From Methylobacterium sp. J-078 (GTDB lineage Bacteria; Pseudomonadota; Alphaproteobacteria; Rhizobiales; Beijerinckiaceae): a stretch of DNA of 64,000 nucleotides. Below, in pieces: positions 63,862 to 64,000 of the stretch (position 1 is its first letter; the number at the start of each line of letters is the position of its first letter). Both the position numbers and the translations under genes were made by a program. The notes below the pieces were generated by a model that was not told the DNA's origin, did no database searches, and worked only from the letters and a program-made list of their open reading frames with translations. The DNA lies in assembly GCF_022829285.1 (NCBI RefSeq), contig NZ_JAKSYI010000057.1, positions 26,033 to 90,032 of the forward strand, read 5' to 3'.

Positions 63862-64000
63862 CTAGTGCACTGACGCGGTCAGAGGATTCACGAGGCGGGC
63901 GATGCATGCGAGTCTGGGCAATGGCTCAGACCGTCTGCGTGCTCCTCGACGCCGCCACCCAGTCAGCGCTTGCCGCGATCGCCGGCGATCGATCCCGCCC
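63862..64000 (+). mobile_element. left end of an IS630-type insertion sequence (cut by window)
   Basis: The end sequence CTAGTGCACTGACGCGG includes a TA dinucleotide, as IS630/mariner elements target TA, and is followed 43 bp later by a transposase start. The same 17 bp occur inverted at 61942-61958. The right end is outside the window. Confidence 0.55.
63921..64000 (+). CDS. IS630-type transposase, N-terminus only
   Basis: The first 26 codons read MAQTVCVLLDAATQSALAAI and continue AGDRSR to the window edge. This matches the usual opening of IS630-family transposases in proteobacteria (an MAQxVxV strand, then AIAADRxRP and an HTH). Only this part is visible; intactness cannot be judged. Confidence 0.55.
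   Translation, partial: MAQTVCVLLDAATQSALAAIAGDRSR

Larger units (their letters stand above)
44415..64000. mobile_element. putative genomic island integrated at tRNA-Leu(CAG), right end not in window
   Basis: Starts at the tRNA 3' end with an integrase 85 bp away. Downstream genes are patchier, more A/T-rich and less like core genes than the left side, with gene remnants, MITE- and IS-like sequences and defence-type genes. I found no second copy of the tRNA 3' end (CCTTTCCTGGGCACCA), so the right limit is unknown and several insertions may be stacked. Parts after about 56 kb could be separate. Confidence 0.5.

Noticed and set aside
1..64000. CRISPR arrays, rRNA genes or a replication origin
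   Set aside because: No regularly spaced direct repeats, rRNA-like conserved stretches or DnaA-box clusters were noticed on reading both strands.

Overview
The window looks like chromosome of a high-GC alphaproteobacterium, most likely Methylobacteriaceae (Methylobacterium or Methylorubrum). The grounds are codon use and overall GC, a complete oxalate module (formyl-CoA transferase, oxalyl-CoA decarboxylase, OxlT-type antiporter), a 1626-residue NAD-glutamate dehydrogenase, and many PAS, HWE-kinase and KaiC-like sensory genes. This is inference from gene content; no 16S rRNA gene is present.

Layout. 1-4618: envelope and hydrolase genes on the minus strand (L,D-transpeptidase, polysaccharide deacetylase, esterase, OsmC). 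4764-18469: the oxalate region. It has a PAS protein and frc, an HPP/CBS protein, oxlT, a CBS protein, a 92-aa orphan, a 605-aa P-loop protein, a 53-aa membrane protein, a second frc-like gene, oxc and a GntR/FCD regulator. An identical 18-bp sequence lies in the PAS/frc promoter and in the oxc/gntR intergenic region. Related GGTAT/ATACC sites precede oxlT, the CBS gene and the 53-aa gene, so one GntR regulon is likely. OxlT would bring oxalate in and formate out, frc would activate oxalate to oxalyl-CoA, and oxc would decarboxylate it to formyl-CoA.

18513-26153: a KaiC-like ATPase overlapping an HWE histidine kinase, then a cassette of OpgC-type acyltransferase, SGNH hydrolase, Wzx-type flippase and FemAB-like transferase. 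26213-44222: housekeeping and sensory genes (FKBP isomerase, PAS-HTH regulator, NAD-GDH, soluble chemoreceptor, rpsU, response regulator, amidotransferase, aldehyde dehydrogenase, slyX-trhO, AprI-like inhibitor, 2-hydroxyacid dehydrogenase, leuC).

44330-64000: a tRNA-Leu(CAG) followed at once by a tyrosine integrase and about 19 kb of visibly more A/T-rich, patchy sequence, read as a genomic island whose right end is beyond the window. It holds gene remnants, a MITE-like palindromic element and an apparent defence patch: ImmA/IrrE-type peptidase, a zinc-ribbon protein with an RxxxxH motif, a GHKL-ATPase fused to a PD-(D/E)xK nuclease, and a second RxxxxH protein. Plasmid-type small genes (DUF3768, SHOCT), a macrodomain-like orphan, a calcineurin-like phosphoesterase with a novel N-terminus, and the start of an IS630-type element follow. 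The defence patch and the zeta-toxin-like protein in the oxalate locus are the best candidates for undescribed biology.
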